Source of the DNA: Hyperoplus lanceolatus
Taxonomy: Eukaryota; Chordata; Actinopteri; Uranoscopiformes; Ammodytidae
Direction: 5' to 3'
Assembly: GCA_026929865.2 (NCBI GenBank)
Contig: CM049404.1
Location: 1,052,501-1,116,500, forward strand
DNA length: 64,000 nucleotides
Shown here: piece by piece, positions 20,719 through 31,862 of the stretch
Numbering within the stretch: position 1 is the stretch's first letter
How the letters are laid out: each line of letters opens with the position of its first letter
Notes under the pieces: model-generated
What the model was told of the DNA's origin: nothing
Seen by the model: the letters and a program-made list of their open reading frames with translations, nothing else
Databases searched by the model: none
Program-made: the position numbers and the translations under genes

Positions 20719-21756
20719 AGTTTTTTTCCGATTGCTGAACCACAGTGGGAACAACTGTAGCTCAATGTGCAAAACTCTAACTACAGTCTGCACTACCAAC
20801 AGTCATTGGAGCTGAACAGTTCACTTCACCTGCAAAACAGGTTCAGTGCAGCAAACACTATGAACCAGCCTCATTGAGATAACACATACTGTCACTCAGA
20901 ACCTACTCAGAGTACAAACATTATAGCATCAAACCCCAATACACAAATGACAAACTTTTAATCTTTACAGTTTGAATAATTCGAATTATTTCACACAAAT
21001 TACATAATATTTTCTTTGATGAAAGGGTGAAATTATTTCACATGAAATTGTTTATTTTATAACATACCAGTTTTTTTTGGAAAACAAAAAGATATTAAAA
21101 TCAGAAGTTTGCTTCAGTAGATACACATTTTGTATATTTTATTGAAAACATTTCCAAATGTAGTATTTATCTGTGTAAATATTATATCATTGTAATACAG
21201 AAATCAATTCCTGTAATGTTGTCATTTACTGTAAGGATGCAACTCTAAGCTGTTTGTTTGCTGGAAAATTCGTATTACAGATGCAACTTTAGATTTTTGC
21301 AGATTGGGTTGCACTCTCAATCCTGCCTCTCTCAATGCGAGACCATGATTCACAACAGGATCTATCACTGTAGCCCTTACTGTATTTCATCAGACATTAC
21401 AGCTCTATGTCTTCTAGGTCTTCCTCCACACATCCACACTCTCACTGCCACTCTTCTACCTCCAACAGCCTGTCTTCCTTGGTCCATTTCCAAACATTTT
21501 TTTTTGAGCTTTCCCTTTATACTGTATAAATGTTCACTAACAAGTCTAAAACAAGACATCTTAGTGTTTCAGTTGAAATTGCAATCCGCAGTGTTTGAAA
21601 GGCATTTATTCTGTTTTGAATGTGTGGTTTACAGTTGTGGCAGCAGTGTGTTAGCATTTGAAAAAAGTGCTGGAAATCCACAGTGTTGTGCAGGCTGTGG
21701 TTAAGCCATGAGATAGGTGTGTAGAGTTTTGAAAATTGTGTTTAAGCAATGAAAAA
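20719..21756 (-). mobile_element. Tc1/mariner transposon remnant
   Basis: Left end TACAGTTTTTTTCCGATTGC resembles IS630-Tc1 termini of fish. The minus strand at about 21480-21377 encodes an arginine-rich WMCGGRPRRHRAVMSDEIQ, similar to the region preceding the N-terminal HTH of one fish mariner family, followed by stops. The right end is lost at the DIRS insertion. Confidence 0.5.
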
Positions 21757-21943
21757 CGATAGTTACGTATGTAACTACGGTTCTATGAGTTCCGGATGAC
21801 CGCCAGAGGCGGTGCTTACAGCACTGGATGTTCCATCGCGCGCATGCGCAGGTCGAGATCTTTATACCAACAAAGTCACCTGTGACACCTGGGTGACCCC
21901 GGGAATGTCTATATATTCTGGAAGTCACCAGAGGTTCTGTTCC
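21757..21943. repeat. DIRS terminal repeat at the 3' (left) end
   Basis: From CGATAGTTACGTATGTAACT through the segment with CGCGCGCATGCGCAGGTCG to AGAGGTTCTGTTCC. Complementary to 27379-27540 except for its outermost bases, the asymmetric ends typical of DIRS. Confidence 0.85.
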
Positions 21944-21989
21944 AACTGAATCTTCTCGCGGTGTCTGAGAAGTCTGAGTGACAGAGAAC

Positions 21990-22090
21990 TCTGGCGGTCA
22001 TCCGGAACTCATAGAACCGTAGTTACATACGTAACTATCGTTCTATTTCGTTCCTACTGACCGCCAGAGGCGGTGCTTACAGCACTGGAT
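21990..22090. repeat. DIRS internal complementary region
   Basis: First half (21990-22041) is the exact complement of the element's left terminus (21757-21808). Second half (GTTCTATTTCGTTCCTACTG and on) is the complement of the right terminus ending at about 27540. The two joined copies mimic the joined ends of a circular intermediate. Confidence 0.85.
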
Positions 22091-22129
22091 GACTTATACC
22101 AAAAAGGTCACGAAGAGTACTCATCAATT

Positions 22130-23372
22130 AAGGGCTTGCAGCCATCAACAAGACAGCTGTCATCCCACCGGATGAGGTGGAGCAACATTTACTCTGTAGA
22201 GCTGCGCAACGTACATGATGAAGACCATGTAGCCGTGGCGCAAATGTCCTGCCGTGAAATCCGCTTCAAGGCAGCCCATGATGTAGCCATACTCCTGGTA
22301 GAGTGGCACTCAACGGCCAAGGCATGGGGAGCCCCATGTGCTCTATATGCATTCAAGACCACATCCACAAGTCAGTGGGAGTGTCTCTGTTTGGACAGGG
22401 CAGCCCCCTTCCTGCAGCTCCCATAGCAGACAAAGAGGTATTTGTCTTACGCAAGCTGGTTGTTGCCACAACCTATGCCCTAAGCGCCCGCCCCGGGCAC
22501 AGTGGGTCTGACGTTCTTTCTGCATCCCCTGGTGAGCCCAGGGGATTGAAAGCAGCCAACTCGATCGATTGGTTTACATGGTGGGGAGACAATCGTTTTG
22601 GATAGGAAGGATGGATTTGGCGAGAGCACCACTCCTGACCCTTCTACATGCCAGCGCAAGCACGCCTGGCTCACTGACAAGGCATGGAGTTCACCGACCG
22701 ATTGCAGTTGCAATGGCAAGGAGGAATGCCGTCTCATAGACAGCCGCGTCAGGTCTGCCTGACTCAGCGGCCCAAATGGGGGTAGACCTAAGGCCCTCAG
22801 GACTACTTGTAAGTCCCCTGATGGTGCCCTCAGGGGTCATGGTGGCTGAATGAAGCCTCTGGCCTGACTAGGTAGTGGGACCCTACCGTCTGGTTGTCCA
22901 CCCCTGCATGTGCGGCCGATATCGCAGCCACATAGACGCACAGGGTGGAAGCAGCTGTCCTGCTGCCCAACACAGACAGCAGAAAGTGTAGTATCACTAT
23001 CACTGAACAAGTCCATGGGACTTCGCCATGTGCCATGCACCACTGTGAGAACAACTTCCACCTGTCTGCATAGCGCCATGTAGTGGCGAGTGCCCCTGAA
23101 GTTAAAACGGTATGGACCTCTGACTGGTCGCAATACGTCAACAGTGGGTCCTGGCTACCAGGAGCCCCACGCACAGCTGCAGGCGCCCCGAGTTCGGGTG
23201 CCACATGTGTCCGCCTACCTGAGACAGAAGGTCCTGTCTCCCTGGAAGGCACCAAGGCTCTCCTTGAGGAGTTTAGTAACGCTGGGATCCATGGCCTTCC
23301 TGGCCAATGTGGAGCCACAAAACGTAGGCTGTAACTGCAATGCTGGACCCCATCCAGTGTTGTCAGTAACAA
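22130..23372 (-). pseudogene. DIRS tyrosine recombinase (broken)
   Basis: N-terminal core-binding part: TTWRYADRWKLFSQWC and STLCVYVAAISAAHAGVDNQ (about 23120-22880). Middle: VGELHALSVSQACLRW (about 22700). C-terminal catalytic part: ALAVECHSTRSMATSWAALK, giving the HxxR box at about 22296-22316, then a frameshift, then QLYRVNVA with the candidate nucleophile Tyr at 22196-22198. At least two frame changes separate these blocks. Confidence 0.8.
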
Positions 23373-23379
23373 AAGCTAC

Positions 23380-23768
23380 ACACATAGTGTGTGGCACGGC
23401 TCATCCACTGGCAAGCAATAAGTAAGCTATGCACGCAAGGCTTAGGTGAGAGCCCACGCTGGTGGGACACAGCTCAATACACAGTGAAAGCGACTTCTGA
23501 CCCGAAGCCGCCCACTTGACGAGCAAATTAGTAGCCTATGCAATCGCTCTAGGCGACAATGCTACAAATACTGTGGCGGTGGCTTGGCTCACCCCAAGCC
23601 ACTCGCTGTTGATTAAATCAAAGTAAGCAACCGGTCTAGGCGAACTTAGCACCCGATCAACAGTGCAACAATGCTAGAAAGACAATACATTCGAGCATAC
23701 ACCTAGCAACCGGGCTTTTAGTGAAAAACACACAAGCAACGGTGCGAAGGAAATGCACAAAGCAGGAT
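23380..23768. repeat. Internal copy of DIRS 5' repeat sequence
   Basis: 23563-23755 is a close direct repeat of 26930-27090 (shared GATTAAATCAAAGT, GCAACCGGTCTAGGCGAA, ACAATACATTCGAGCATAC). It separates the RNase H-like and YR-like segments, so it looks like an intra-element duplication. Confidence 0.75.
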
Positions 23769-23769
23769 G

Positions 23770-24840
23770 ACTGGCCAAGCATTAGCCAGAGCATCCTGCC
23801 TTAGGGGACTGGTCCTCTCCATCTAGGAGAACCCAGGGGGACAGTGGGTCATCTCTTCGGAAGCAAAGAGATATGCCACTGCCCTGCCATACTTGTCCAA
23901 ATCATGCCCACCACCTCCGGATGGAGTCTCCACTCCCGGGGGTGGCCCTTTTCTATCGCTGTGTTCCGGACACCTGGAACTTGGACAGCTTGGATAATGA
24001 TAATTAGATTATGCTGAGGTCAGCATACTTATCAGTCGAAGGAAGAGGCTGTACTCCAGCAGCCTCCATTGCATGGAGTGCTGTAGTAGCTGCTGAACGG
24101 TAGCTACGCGCTATGGAGAAAGGCAGGCTCGCATGGCCGCCGACTCGAGCACCAGCTGAGCTGTAATGGTGGCAGGGATGCTGCCACACACTGTTTAATA
24201 TCCGCAGAGCCAGGGACGGCCCAAACGGAGGAACCCTGAACCGGTACACCCTGCCCAGAAATGCAAAGGGGAGGACCACCTGTGACATTGGGCAGTAGGG
24301 ACTTGAAAGTAGCATCTTTCAGGGCTATGACACAACCCAGTCCGCCTGAGCGATAGACTGGAGGACCCCTGCAACACGCAGCATGGGGAAAGGAAGAATC
24401 GTGAGGCATTGATTCCGCCGTCTTAGTCCAGAACGGGGCGACCCCGCCCCACCTCCTGGTACCTGAACTTCGGTTGAGTAGAACCTACCGAGCATCGAGT
24501 AGCACCCCCAAGGACTCTGGGGGAGGGCGGAGGCTGGACGCCGACCTCCTGGCGCCTGAAATGCAGCTGTAGCGCACTGTTACGGCGCTGTACAGAATGT
24601 GCTGAGAAGCACTGGCCCCTGAACGTGGTCGAAGCTATTGGCACGGGGTACCACAGAGGTTCCCGGCCTGGAATCAGGCAGAGGTACACGTCGCAGCGTG
24701 TAACTACTGTCTAGCCTGGTCAACCTGAACACTTCGCACCTGGCCTGAAGAGCAGCTGGCCGAACGCCTGGCCTGGGATCACTGGAAGAGAACGGAGGGT
24801 CTGTCGACACACCTCCGACTGGGACGACTGCGCCAGCCAA
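23770..24840 (-). pseudogene. DIRS reverse transcriptase/RNase H remnant
   Basis: Overlapping frames encode IALKDATFKSLLPNVTGGPP and LPFAFLGRVYRFRVPPFGPS, matching the AVDLKDAYFH and FRVLPFGLSLAPR blocks of DIRS RTs. The catalytic YLDD box is not preserved. Downstream EWRLHPEVVGMIW resembles the conserved tail between RNase H and YR. Confidence 0.7.
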
Positions 24841-24857
24841 CCCTGGCGGCGCGCCTA

Positions 24858-24929
24858 GCCCTTTTCCTTGTGAAGCGCCCTTGGGTACCTTGAAAGGCGC
24901 TATATAAATTCAAATTATTATTATTATTA
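24858..24929 (+). repeat. L2/SINE-type 3' tail
   Basis: TGTGAAGCGCCCTTGGGTAC, AAAGGCGCTATATAAATTC and (ATT)n are the typical fish L2-LINE or L2-tailed SINE 3' end, here embedded in the DIRS element. Confidence 0.6.
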
Positions 24930-25084
24930 GCTCCCTAAGTCGTAATGCAAACCAGATGGCCCACACAGGCAGCAACGTCGTAACTCCTAGTAAGGAGGTC
25001 GCCTGAAATCCGGCACTGGGGCCGAGGGCAGCGCACATCGGCTCTCAGAGCCTCGTCTGGGGAGACAACCAGGGATGCTATAGC

Positions 25085-25640
25085 AGGCTCAATCGGAGCT
25101 AACCAGTCCGAGCCCTAACTATCAGCATTATGCATGGCTGCCAGAGCTCTGCTGTCACTAGTGTGATGGGAGAGAGCCCTTAAATCTGGCCAGCATCTAC
25201 GGAGCTCAGCGGAATAAGGCTCAGAGGGAGGCACACAGAACGGAGGATTGAGGGCCTGCCGAAAGAAGGCATTCGTGGGTGCAGATGAAACCAGAGCTTC
25301 ATCTAACCCCATACTTGCGAGTCACGGACGGACACTGACCCTCTAGCGGAGCTGCCCACCTGTAAGAGGTTACAGGACGCAGCTGTGGACAGCATGTCAT
25401 CCCCTGTAGTAGGAAGGATGCCCAGCCGCAAGGTTACTCACTGCCACTGTACCATGAGCTGGTTGGAGGCTAGTAGAAGAGCCTCTACCTAGCAACCTAA
25501 GTGCCTGAGACATGAAACTACAGTTCATGCATGGGTTATCTGACAGCGCTTCCCTCAGGTGCTCAACCCTGAGACCTGCAGGGCACTTGTCATGGCCATT
25601 CCCCACTGTATGGAGGCCATGAAGGCGTAAGCTGCCCACT
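25085..25640 (-). pseudogene. DIRS gag-like remnant
   Basis: FCVPPSEPYSAELRRCWPDL, SHHTSDSRALAAMHNADS and the cysteine-bearing NGHDKCPAGLRVEHLREALS / NPCMNCSFMSQALR are familiar segments of fish DIRS ORF1 (gag-like) proteins. Spread over different frames; non-functional. Confidence 0.7.
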
Positions 25641-26400
25641 GTCGAGCCAACTAAATATGCATCTGACTAAGGTATGCAACCGGGCTTCAGGCGAGAACAA
25701 CTGAGCCGCGGCGCGACACCGCCAGAATAATACAGCGGCGGTGCAAAACTATAGCGCCCACTGGCGAGCAAATTACAGTAGCCTGCACAGACACGACAAC
25801 CGTGTGACAGCTAAAATAACACAGTGAAGGCGACTCTTGGAAACCCAAGACGCTCCCTGGCGAGCAACCAACGTATGCAACCGGGCTTTAGGCGAGAGCA
25901 ACCGAGCCTCGGTGCGACACCCATGGACATATAAGAAGGGCGATACCGTTAGAATAATACAGTGGCGGCGTACAACTACGCCCACTGGTGAGCAAGTTAC
26001 AGTAAACATGCTAGAATTTAGCCAAAAGTCGAGCCAGCTAAAATATGCATCCGACTAAGGCATGCAACCGGGCCTCAGACGAGAGCAACCGAGCCACGGT
26101 GCGACACCGCTAGAATAGCACATTGGCAGTGTAACCCTGCCGCCCACTGGCGAGCAAGTTACAGTAGGCTAGGCAATCGAGCTCTAGGCGAGAGCACACC
26201 CAAGCAACGACGCGACCTGTCGAGCCAATTAAAATATGTAATCCGAATAAGGTATGCAACCGGGCTTCAAGCGAGAGCAACCGAACCACGGTGCGACACC
26301 GCTAGAATAATACAGTGGCGGTGTAAAACTATCCCGCCCACTGGCGAGCAAGTTACAGTAGGCTAGGCAATCGAACTTTACGAGAGCGCACCCACACAGT
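25641..26400. repeat. Tandem repeat array, ~191-bp period, DIRS 5' region
   Basis: Units beginning GTCGAGCCA recur at 25641, 26028 and 26219, i.e. 387 (about 2 x 191) and 191 bp apart, with shared blocks TATGCAACCGGGCTTC, GGTGCGACACCGC and CCCACTGGCGAGCAA. Diverged copies continue to about 27100. Confidence 0.85.
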
Positions 26401-26500
26401 TCAATTGAATTCAGTTTACTTAAGAAGGGGACAGTGCAAATCAATAAACCACATGATCATACATGGGTTAAAAGAATGCTAGAATTAGCCAAAATGCTAT
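26401..26500 (-). mobile_element. LINE 3' tail fragment inside the tandem array
   Basis: TCAATTGAATTCAGTTTACT ... CATGATCATACATGGGTTA is the reverse complement of the tail seen at about 2370-2445. Confidence 0.5.
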
Positions 26501-27378
26501 TCTCTATCTGTAGTCCCCTGGCAGTGTCAGCGGCTCTTGGTAACCCCAGCCGCCCACTGGAGCAATCAACGAAGGCTATAGGCACTGTGGACAGCATGTC
26601 ATTGAGCCCTAGGCGAGAGCCCAAGCAATAATGCGCCTTAATAACACAGTGACGCAACGACGATCACTGGCGCATGAGCTACCGTGCAACGGTGCGACAC
26701 GGCTATAGTAACACAGCAGTGTGAAACTAAGCTGCCGACTGGCGACACACTACAGCAGCCTACACACGAGCAACAGTGTGACACGGCTAAAATAACACGG
26801 TGAAGGCGATTTAGGAAACTAATTCGCCCACCGGCGAGCAATACAGCAGCATACAGTGTAACAACAGCATACTAGTGCTAGGCTACTCAGCAGCCGAGCA
26901 CAGTGCGACACTATGCTACAAGGTACTGTGGCGGCGGCTTCCCAAGCCGCTCGCTGTCGATTAAATCAAAGTGAGCAACCGGTCTAGGCGAATTTAGCAC
27001 CCGATCAACAGTGCAACAATGCTAGAAAGACAATACATTCGAGCATACAATTAGCAACCGGGCTTAGTGAAAAACACACAAACAACGGTGCGAACGAAGA
27101 ATAACACGGCGACTGTGAACCCAGCCGCCGCCTGATCTAATCAAAGCAAGGTGGAAAGGTGATATTAGCTTCCGCGGTAGCCGGGCTACGCGTAGCCTTC
27201 ACACTTTACTCACCCCCTGACCGGCCCGCAGCCAAGTCGAACGAATTGCAAGTCGCAGCCCTTGGTGGTCGAAGTCAAATCGAAGCACCAACCCTTAGGT
27301 ACGAGCTACTTGCGACAAGCTAGTGGTATATTAGCACACAACAATGTGTGCGACCTGCTAGTCCGCGAGAAGAAAAAA

Positions 27379-27540
27379 GGAACAGAACCTCTGGTGACTT
27401 CCGGAATATATAGACATTCCCGGGGTCACCCAGGTGTCACAGGTGACTTTGTTGGTATAAAGATCTCGACCTGCGCATGCGCGCGATGGAACATCCAGTG
27501 CTGTAAGCACCGCCTCTGGCGGTCAGTAGGAACGAAATAG
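27379..27540. repeat. DIRS terminal repeat at the 5' (right) end
   Basis: Inverted partner of 21781-21943; near-identical through the CCCGGGGTCACCCAGGTGTC and CGACCTGCGCATGCGCGCG blocks. Ends GAACGAAATAGAAC. Confidence 0.85.
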
Positions 27541-28112
27541 AACAAGCTACAGTTTGGTCCGAATGAACCGCTACTCTATTGAATACATATATCCTCATAA
27601 ATCAAAACTTAATTATTTTGATGCACCTGGAACAGAACATAAGTAGCCTAAATGATGTTTGTTCTTAAACGGTGGGCCCTGCTGCTGTAAACATAGTGAA
27701 ACCTAGTTACATTAAACCTCTGAAATATTAGCTTTATCTTAGTTATCCTCTTTCTGTTTAATTTGATTTAGGAGCATTAAGACAAGAATAAAAACTCAAT
27801 ATAATCTATCACTCAATTATTTGCGTGAGGGTGTTCGTGGGAGATAACCAAGATGGTCTGAAAAACAACATTGCTGTTTTACATCTTTGTTTTATTTATT
27901 TATTAATAATTAAGCCAAAACATAACAAGCCTTGCAGCTGTGAAGATCATTACAACTCCCTCATCTACCCAATCCAACCATCTCTGCAACATAAAGTGAT
28001 GATGACACACTCAAACGTTACATCTGTCAAAAAAACATCTGTCATAATTCCTTGCCCACTCCTATGTATCTAAAAGCTTTCCACTGACTGAGTTGAGCGC
28101 ACGCGTGACCTA
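27541..28112. other. Intergenic, no feature recognised
   Basis: About 570 bp of AT-rich sequence between the DIRS element and the MITE pair. The ORF at 27825-28073 lacks recognisable motifs. Confidence 0.4.
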
Positions 28113-28487
28113 CCCTGCGTTCCAATACCCGTAAAATATGTTGGAGCAAACAATTTACATGTGTAAGTAACATTATCTTGATAATCTGAGTTACCGTGTC
28201 GAAATTCAACGTTTGTTATGCTATGGAAATGGCTTTCTGCAATATAGACTACCTTTGCAGAATGTTATAATTCTGTATTATTTGCATTCAGAACTACCTA
28301 TGTAACTGACGGTCCATTGCCTACAAGGGCAAGTGAGCAAGTGGGTTCCATTTAAATCCCCCGCTCCTCCCCCGCCCAGTCTCCCTCCGCACTCCAAGTT
28401 CCCTCCGTGCAACGTATGCTGTTACGTCATACCAAGGGCTGAGGGGAGGTGAACGAGGGGAAGTGCAACTACTAATGGAACGCAGGG
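28113..28487. mobile_element. MITE, short copy, TSD CTA
   Basis: Ends CCCTGCGTTCCAATACCCG and TAATGGAACGCAGGG, flanked by CTA on both sides. Its body is nearly identical to 28980-29342. Confidence 0.85.
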
Positions 28488-28512
28488 CTAGAGTAGGCTA
28501 GTAGGCTATATT

Positions 28513-29342
28513 CCCTGCGTTCCAATACCCGTTCAACAGGCCCTCGTTCACTTGCCCTAAGCACTTGCCCTCGGGGGAATCCCCGCCGCCATCTTAAGTG
28601 TCGTTCCAATTGTCTGGAAACTGAAGTGAACTTCGTGAGATAGACCCTCGGAGGGCTGAGTGATCAAGTGAACATCCATGGTCACTTCGAGGTGGATATC
28701 ACCCACAGTGCATTGCAGTTTGTCTTCTTCTTCTTCTCCTTTTATTTTCCGGTAGACTGTATGCTTTTAGGGACATCGCGGCCACCCGCAGGACAAATAT
28801 ATATATATATATATATATAAATATTCCAAAACGCCTTAATTAGGCTATCCTATTTCCAAAGGAACAAACCAGTGAATGTTGCCTATTGCAGTTTATACAT
28901 ATTGCTGCTATAACACCGATGGCTGCCAATTATAGGACTATTTAAAACAAATGTTTTTGGTTGAAACTAACATAAATAAGAAAATATGTTGGAGCAAACA
29001 ATTTACATGTGTAAGTAACATTATCTTGATAATCTGAGTTACCGTGTCGAAATTCAATGTTTGTTATGCTATGGAAATGGCTTTCTGCAATATAGACTAC
29101 CTTTGCAGAATGTTATAATTCTGTATTATTTGCATTCAGAACTACAACTACCTATGTAACTGACGGTCCATTGCGACTACAAGGGCAAGTGAGCAAGTGG
29201 GTTCCATTAAATCCCCCGCTCCTCCCCCGCCCAGTCTCCCTCCGCACTCCAAGTTCCCTCCGTGCAACGTATGCTGTTACGTCATACCAAGGGCTGAGGG
29301 TAAATGAACGAGGGGAAGTGCAACTACTAATGGAACGCAGGG
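28513..29342. mobile_element. MITE, long copy, TSD ATT
   Basis: Same termini as the 28113 copy, 830 bp, flanked by ATT on both sides. It has an extra left half containing CCCTCGTTCACTTGCCC and a (TA)n at about 28797-28819. The 3-bp duplications fit a PIF/Harbinger-like family (inference). Confidence 0.85.
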
Positions 29343-29346
29343 ATTG

Positions 29347-30552
29347 ACTGGGGCCCTTTCTAGAACCACCCCCTACACCCTATCCCTATCCACTATCCCT
29401 CCGTTTGCGCGTTCGCGAGGAGGGCCCGCCATATTGAGTGTCATCCCAAACCACAGAGCCTCGAGTGTGAGTGGGTTATAAAGCCCTCGATCACCGAGTC
29501 TGCATCGATGGTGGCTTAGCCCTACGTTTGACACAGGTGTCCGCCAATCAATTAAGTCCGGAATGGAGGAGCCAAACCTACAAATGAGAGTTCCATGGAG
29601 TTTGTTTCCCGAATTATAAATGAAACGTTCTCTTACCTCAAACAGACATTTGATTGATTATTTTTATGCATAGCCCTATATGACGGAACCGGAGGGTAGC
29701 CTACAATATCGGAATTAACATGTTGTTTTACACTTGTTGATTTGATTATGCCACTTGTCTACCGTTAGTGTATTTTCAAGGCGTGGATAAAAGATAAAAC
29801 GAAGCAGATGAAGAAAATGCCCAGAAGTTAATAAGGGACAGTGATTATTATTTCCTTAAATTTTTAGTAAGATTTGTGTTTCTGTTACAGCCGATGAGGA
29901 GTAGTAATAGCGGCGGTGACGTCAGTCAGCTGGAGCGCATGACTTTTCTTATTTATGACCACCCTTGCAGTGCATTATAATTTATGCACGCTAATTAACT
30001 GCCGCGATTCCCCGGTCGTAATGGCAGATCATGACAAGTGGAATACATGCTTTAGCAGACTATTGTTCTTTTCCCTGGTTGTGTATGCTGCTGCGCATGT
30101 AAACTAAAAGGATGATTAAACAGCGGATCAAACACCCACCCGTTTTCTCCACTACAGACTGAGCTGGTAAAATTAAGAATATGCAGTTACAAAATGTTCA
30201 ACAAAAAATTAATTATGCAGCCAAAAAATCATGGGAGTGTTTGTTTTTATTCAATGCTACATTTTACTCTCACATGCGTAGCTGAATATGAATGTAAAGA
30301 GTGTTTCAGGTCAAATATAAATGTGGTGGAATTTTATTTTAGGGTGAGAAATAAAGACTTAACAGTTTAACTAGTGTTAGTTAGTCTTCCTGTTTCCGTC
30401 TGACAGAGGCGAGGGCTTGCCAAACCCGCGCCGTTGTTGTACCCTCCCCTTAATGATCGAGTGGCACTTCACAGCCGCGAATTGTGACTCCACAGCAAGT
30501 CACACTCGCTCACGGAGTGGGAGTGCCAAGGGAGTCGTTTGGGAAAGGGCCT
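29347..30552. mobile_element. DNA-transposon-like element, GGGCCCTTTC ends
   Basis: Left GGGGCCCTTTCTAGAACC and right GTTTGGGAAAGGGCCT are inverted repeats; inside them CCCTACACCC / GGGAGTG-type sequence also pairs. About 1.2 kb, no transposase, target duplication unclear. Confidence 0.55.
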
Positions 30553-31772
30553 GTGACTTCAGGCAGCGAGAGTTAACCGGTAGCCCCTGAAAGCAGCATG
30601 AGGTCTGCTGCAGGTACCGTACCAGCACAGTAGGAGGCGTCAATCTACGGATGCTGTTTCCCGTTAGCCCGTCAAGCTCCAATATCCAAGCCTTGACATT
30701 GCGAAGATGGATGCTGTTATGGTCTAGACCAGGAAACATAGAAAGCACACACTGGGAGTTTCAGAGCACTGTTATGCCAACATTTCCAGTTTGTCCAGGT
30801 AAATGGAAAACCCCCTTGTTACCAAGCTAAGCTAGCAAACGTTAGCGTATTTGCAAAGTTAGTTAGTTAGCACAGATGACAGCCTGCTCAGCTAATGTCA
30901 GCGATCGAGCTAACGCAGCTAACATTAGCCGAGCTAGCTAGCAACGTCGGATCAACTGAGATATCGGATAAGTTAGCACATAGAACCGCCAGTTTTTTTC
31001 TTAACGACAGTTTCCTGCGTCCTCCAGAGAGGCAGCCTTGTAACGCAGCAGCCAGAGAGCAGCCAACGCGAGCTACATCAGCGAGATAAGGACGGTGTTT
31101 TGATGTCACTGTTAGCTAACTTTAGCAAGCTAATAATTTTCAAAACCGTTTCCTGGTTCTTGGGCTTGTTGCCTACCCGAGGTTTACGATAGAAATTGTT
31201 GGCATGTTTAATTCCTCGACTTAGTTTAAACTCACACGTCCGAAAAGCATACTGGTATTGAACATAATAAGCTATGCCATTCTTGCTTTGGTACTTTTGC
31301 GTGTTTTCTCTGGAAGGAGAGATCGTATCGTTAGCATCAACAAGAACATACTGGGGTTGTTTGATGGTTTCCTGTTTACTGTCAAACTAATCTATGAGCA
31401 TGACTTCACAATGGTTTCTAAGGTTTTTGCTCAGTGCATTACATGACAATTGTTGTAATATAATGAAATGTATTGCCCTTGTTTTAATCCTGCATTTTCT
31501 TTCCTCCAAATACAATTGTTACGTAGGATAGTAATAAACCAGTTAAGCAAGTTACAGGTTAATTACTGCTGGATGAATCCGTTATTAGTTGACAAGTTTA
31601 AACCCATTATTATGAAGAGTCTTGTTGTGTTAGACGTTTGTAAGTTTGTTAGTGTGGTTACATATTGGCAGCTTTGGCAGAAATATTCTCACACCAGAGG
31701 AAACCTACTTAGTGCTATTCAGTATTAGCCAGGAAGCCCACTCTCATACTTTTCCCAGCTATGAGGTTGACT

Positions 31773-31803
<31 letters not shown>

Positions 31804-31812
31804 TGTGCGCAG
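30553..31812 (+). promoter_or_regulatory. ralgapb: Presumed ralgapb upstream/5' UTR region
   Basis: The only unique-looking sequence between the last intergenic transposon and the first coding exon. No TATA box or clear CpG island identified; the first noncoding exon and its donor could not be placed. Location is inference from gene order. Confidence 0.25.
31773..31807. repeat. (GT)n microsatellite abutting a ralgapb acceptor
   Basis: Interrupted GT repeat ending 4 bp before the presumed GCGCAG acceptor of the first coding exon. Confidence 0.95.
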
Positions 31813-31862
31813 GGTGGAGGCAGGAGGTGTGAGTAGAGTACAGTAGACGTCAGCCAGGCAGC

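Larger units (their letters stand above)
21757..27540 (-). mobile_element. DIRS-type YR retrotransposon, degenerate
   Basis: Minus-strand element of about 5.8 kb. It has inverted terminal repeats (21781-21943 versus 27379-27540), an internal complementary region at about 21990-22090, and in order: gag-like (25640-25085), RT/RNase H-like (24840-23770) and tyrosine recombinase-like (23372-22130) segments. This is the hallmark layout of DIRS elements, which integrate through a YR and leave no target duplication; none is seen. Many stops and frameshifts, an inserted LINE tail and a 191-bp tandem array make it inactive. Confidence 0.85.

Noticed and set aside
22073..22605. Plus-strand ORFs over the DIRS recombinase
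   Set aside because: Opposite strand to recognisable YR blocks; antisense shadows.
25641..27100. CRISPR-like or satellite centromeric array
   Set aside because: Period of 191 bp with diverged, contiguous units inside a DIRS element; no short repeats with unique spacers.
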